Position numbers and translations under genes: made by a program. A stretch of 6,234 nt of DNA from Bradyrhizobiaceae bacterium (lineage in GTDB: Bacteria > Pseudomonadota > Alphaproteobacteria > Rhizobiales > Xanthobacteraceae): NCBI GenBank assembly GCA_016793685.1, contig JAEULX010000129.1, forward strand, positions 1-6,234, in the 5' to 3' direction. The first letter of the stretch is position 1. Each line of letters begins with the position of its first letter. The notes below the pieces were generated by a model that was not told the origin of the DNA, did no database searches, and saw nothing but the letters and a program-made list of their open reading frames with translations. Positions 6,183-6,234 of this stretch are shown piece after piece.

Positions 6183-6234
6183 GCGGCTGCGAGTGCGTGA
6201 GTTTCGCTCAGGCCTTTGACAAGGCATGCGCCTC
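6170..6234 (-). CDS. Possible C-terminal end of a convergent gene (partial, unrecognised)
   Basis: On the minus strand 20 codons run without a stop from the right edge to TAG at 6172-6170, ending ...GACLVKGLSETHALAAAAF. The stretch looks protein-like and a convergent gene would be natural here, but twenty open codons in GC-rich DNA are common by chance. I cannot name a family. Confidence 0.2.
   Translation of the reverse strand, partial: GACLVKGLSETHALAAAAAF

Noticed and set aside
4764..6227. Very long minus-strand open frame opposite dctM
   Set aside because: The product is dominated by His, Asp, Arg, Gln and Glu, the expected antisense reading of hydrophobic membrane codons; dctM is complete on the + strand.
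1..6234. A previously undescribed defence or mobile system
   Set aside because: Every substantial coding region belongs to a known metabolic or transport family; no integrase, transposase, toxin-antitoxin pair, repeat array or nuclease-like gene is present.

Overview
The window looks like a chromosomal segment of a GC-rich alphaproteobacterium, most likely of the order Hyphomicrobiales (Rhizobiales). The basis is protein style (a DUF1045-type phosphonate protein beside phnM, a DctP-type TRAP system) and high-GC codon usage. No tRNA, rRNA, CRISPR array or insertion sequence is visible. All six main genes are of recognisable families; I found no new multi-gene system. The less ordinary material lies in the intergenic DNA.

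Region 1 (1-1762) belongs to carbon-phosphorus lyase metabolism. A DUF1045/TIGR03223-type protein is read leftward and leaves the window at its left edge. phnM is read rightward. They diverge from a 110-bp gap that holds two dyads sharing the half-site GGCAA, 21 bp apart, which could be a shared operator. PhnM strips pyrophosphate from ribose 1-methylphosphonate 5-triphosphate before PhnJ breaks the C-P bond. The DUF1045 protein carries a 2H-phosphoesterase-like His-x-Thr motif and may act on a cyclic phosphate intermediate (inference). The C-P lyase core genes phnG-L are not in the window.

Region 2 (1775-2770, leftward) is a zinc-independent NADPH:quinone oxidoreductase of the medium-chain dehydrogenase superfamily. 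It converges on phnM with a 12-bp gap and has no obvious functional link to either neighbour.

Region 3 (2771-3216) is a 446-bp non-coding, more AT-rich gap between divergent genes. It contains a TGC-rich repeat element near the oxidoreductase, a CATCCA/TGGATG palindrome, and a plausible sigma-70-type promoter plus strong Shine-Dalgarno in front of the transporter operon.

Region 4 (3217-6131, rightward) is a complete TRAP transporter operon, dctP-dctQ-dctM. The periplasmic binding protein DctP hands a carboxylate, probably a C4-dicarboxylate, to the DctQ/DctM membrane complex, which imports it with sodium. A perfect 9-bp GC-rich hairpin sits between dctQ and dctM. The last 103 bases hold a weak hairpin and perhaps the end of a convergent gene.
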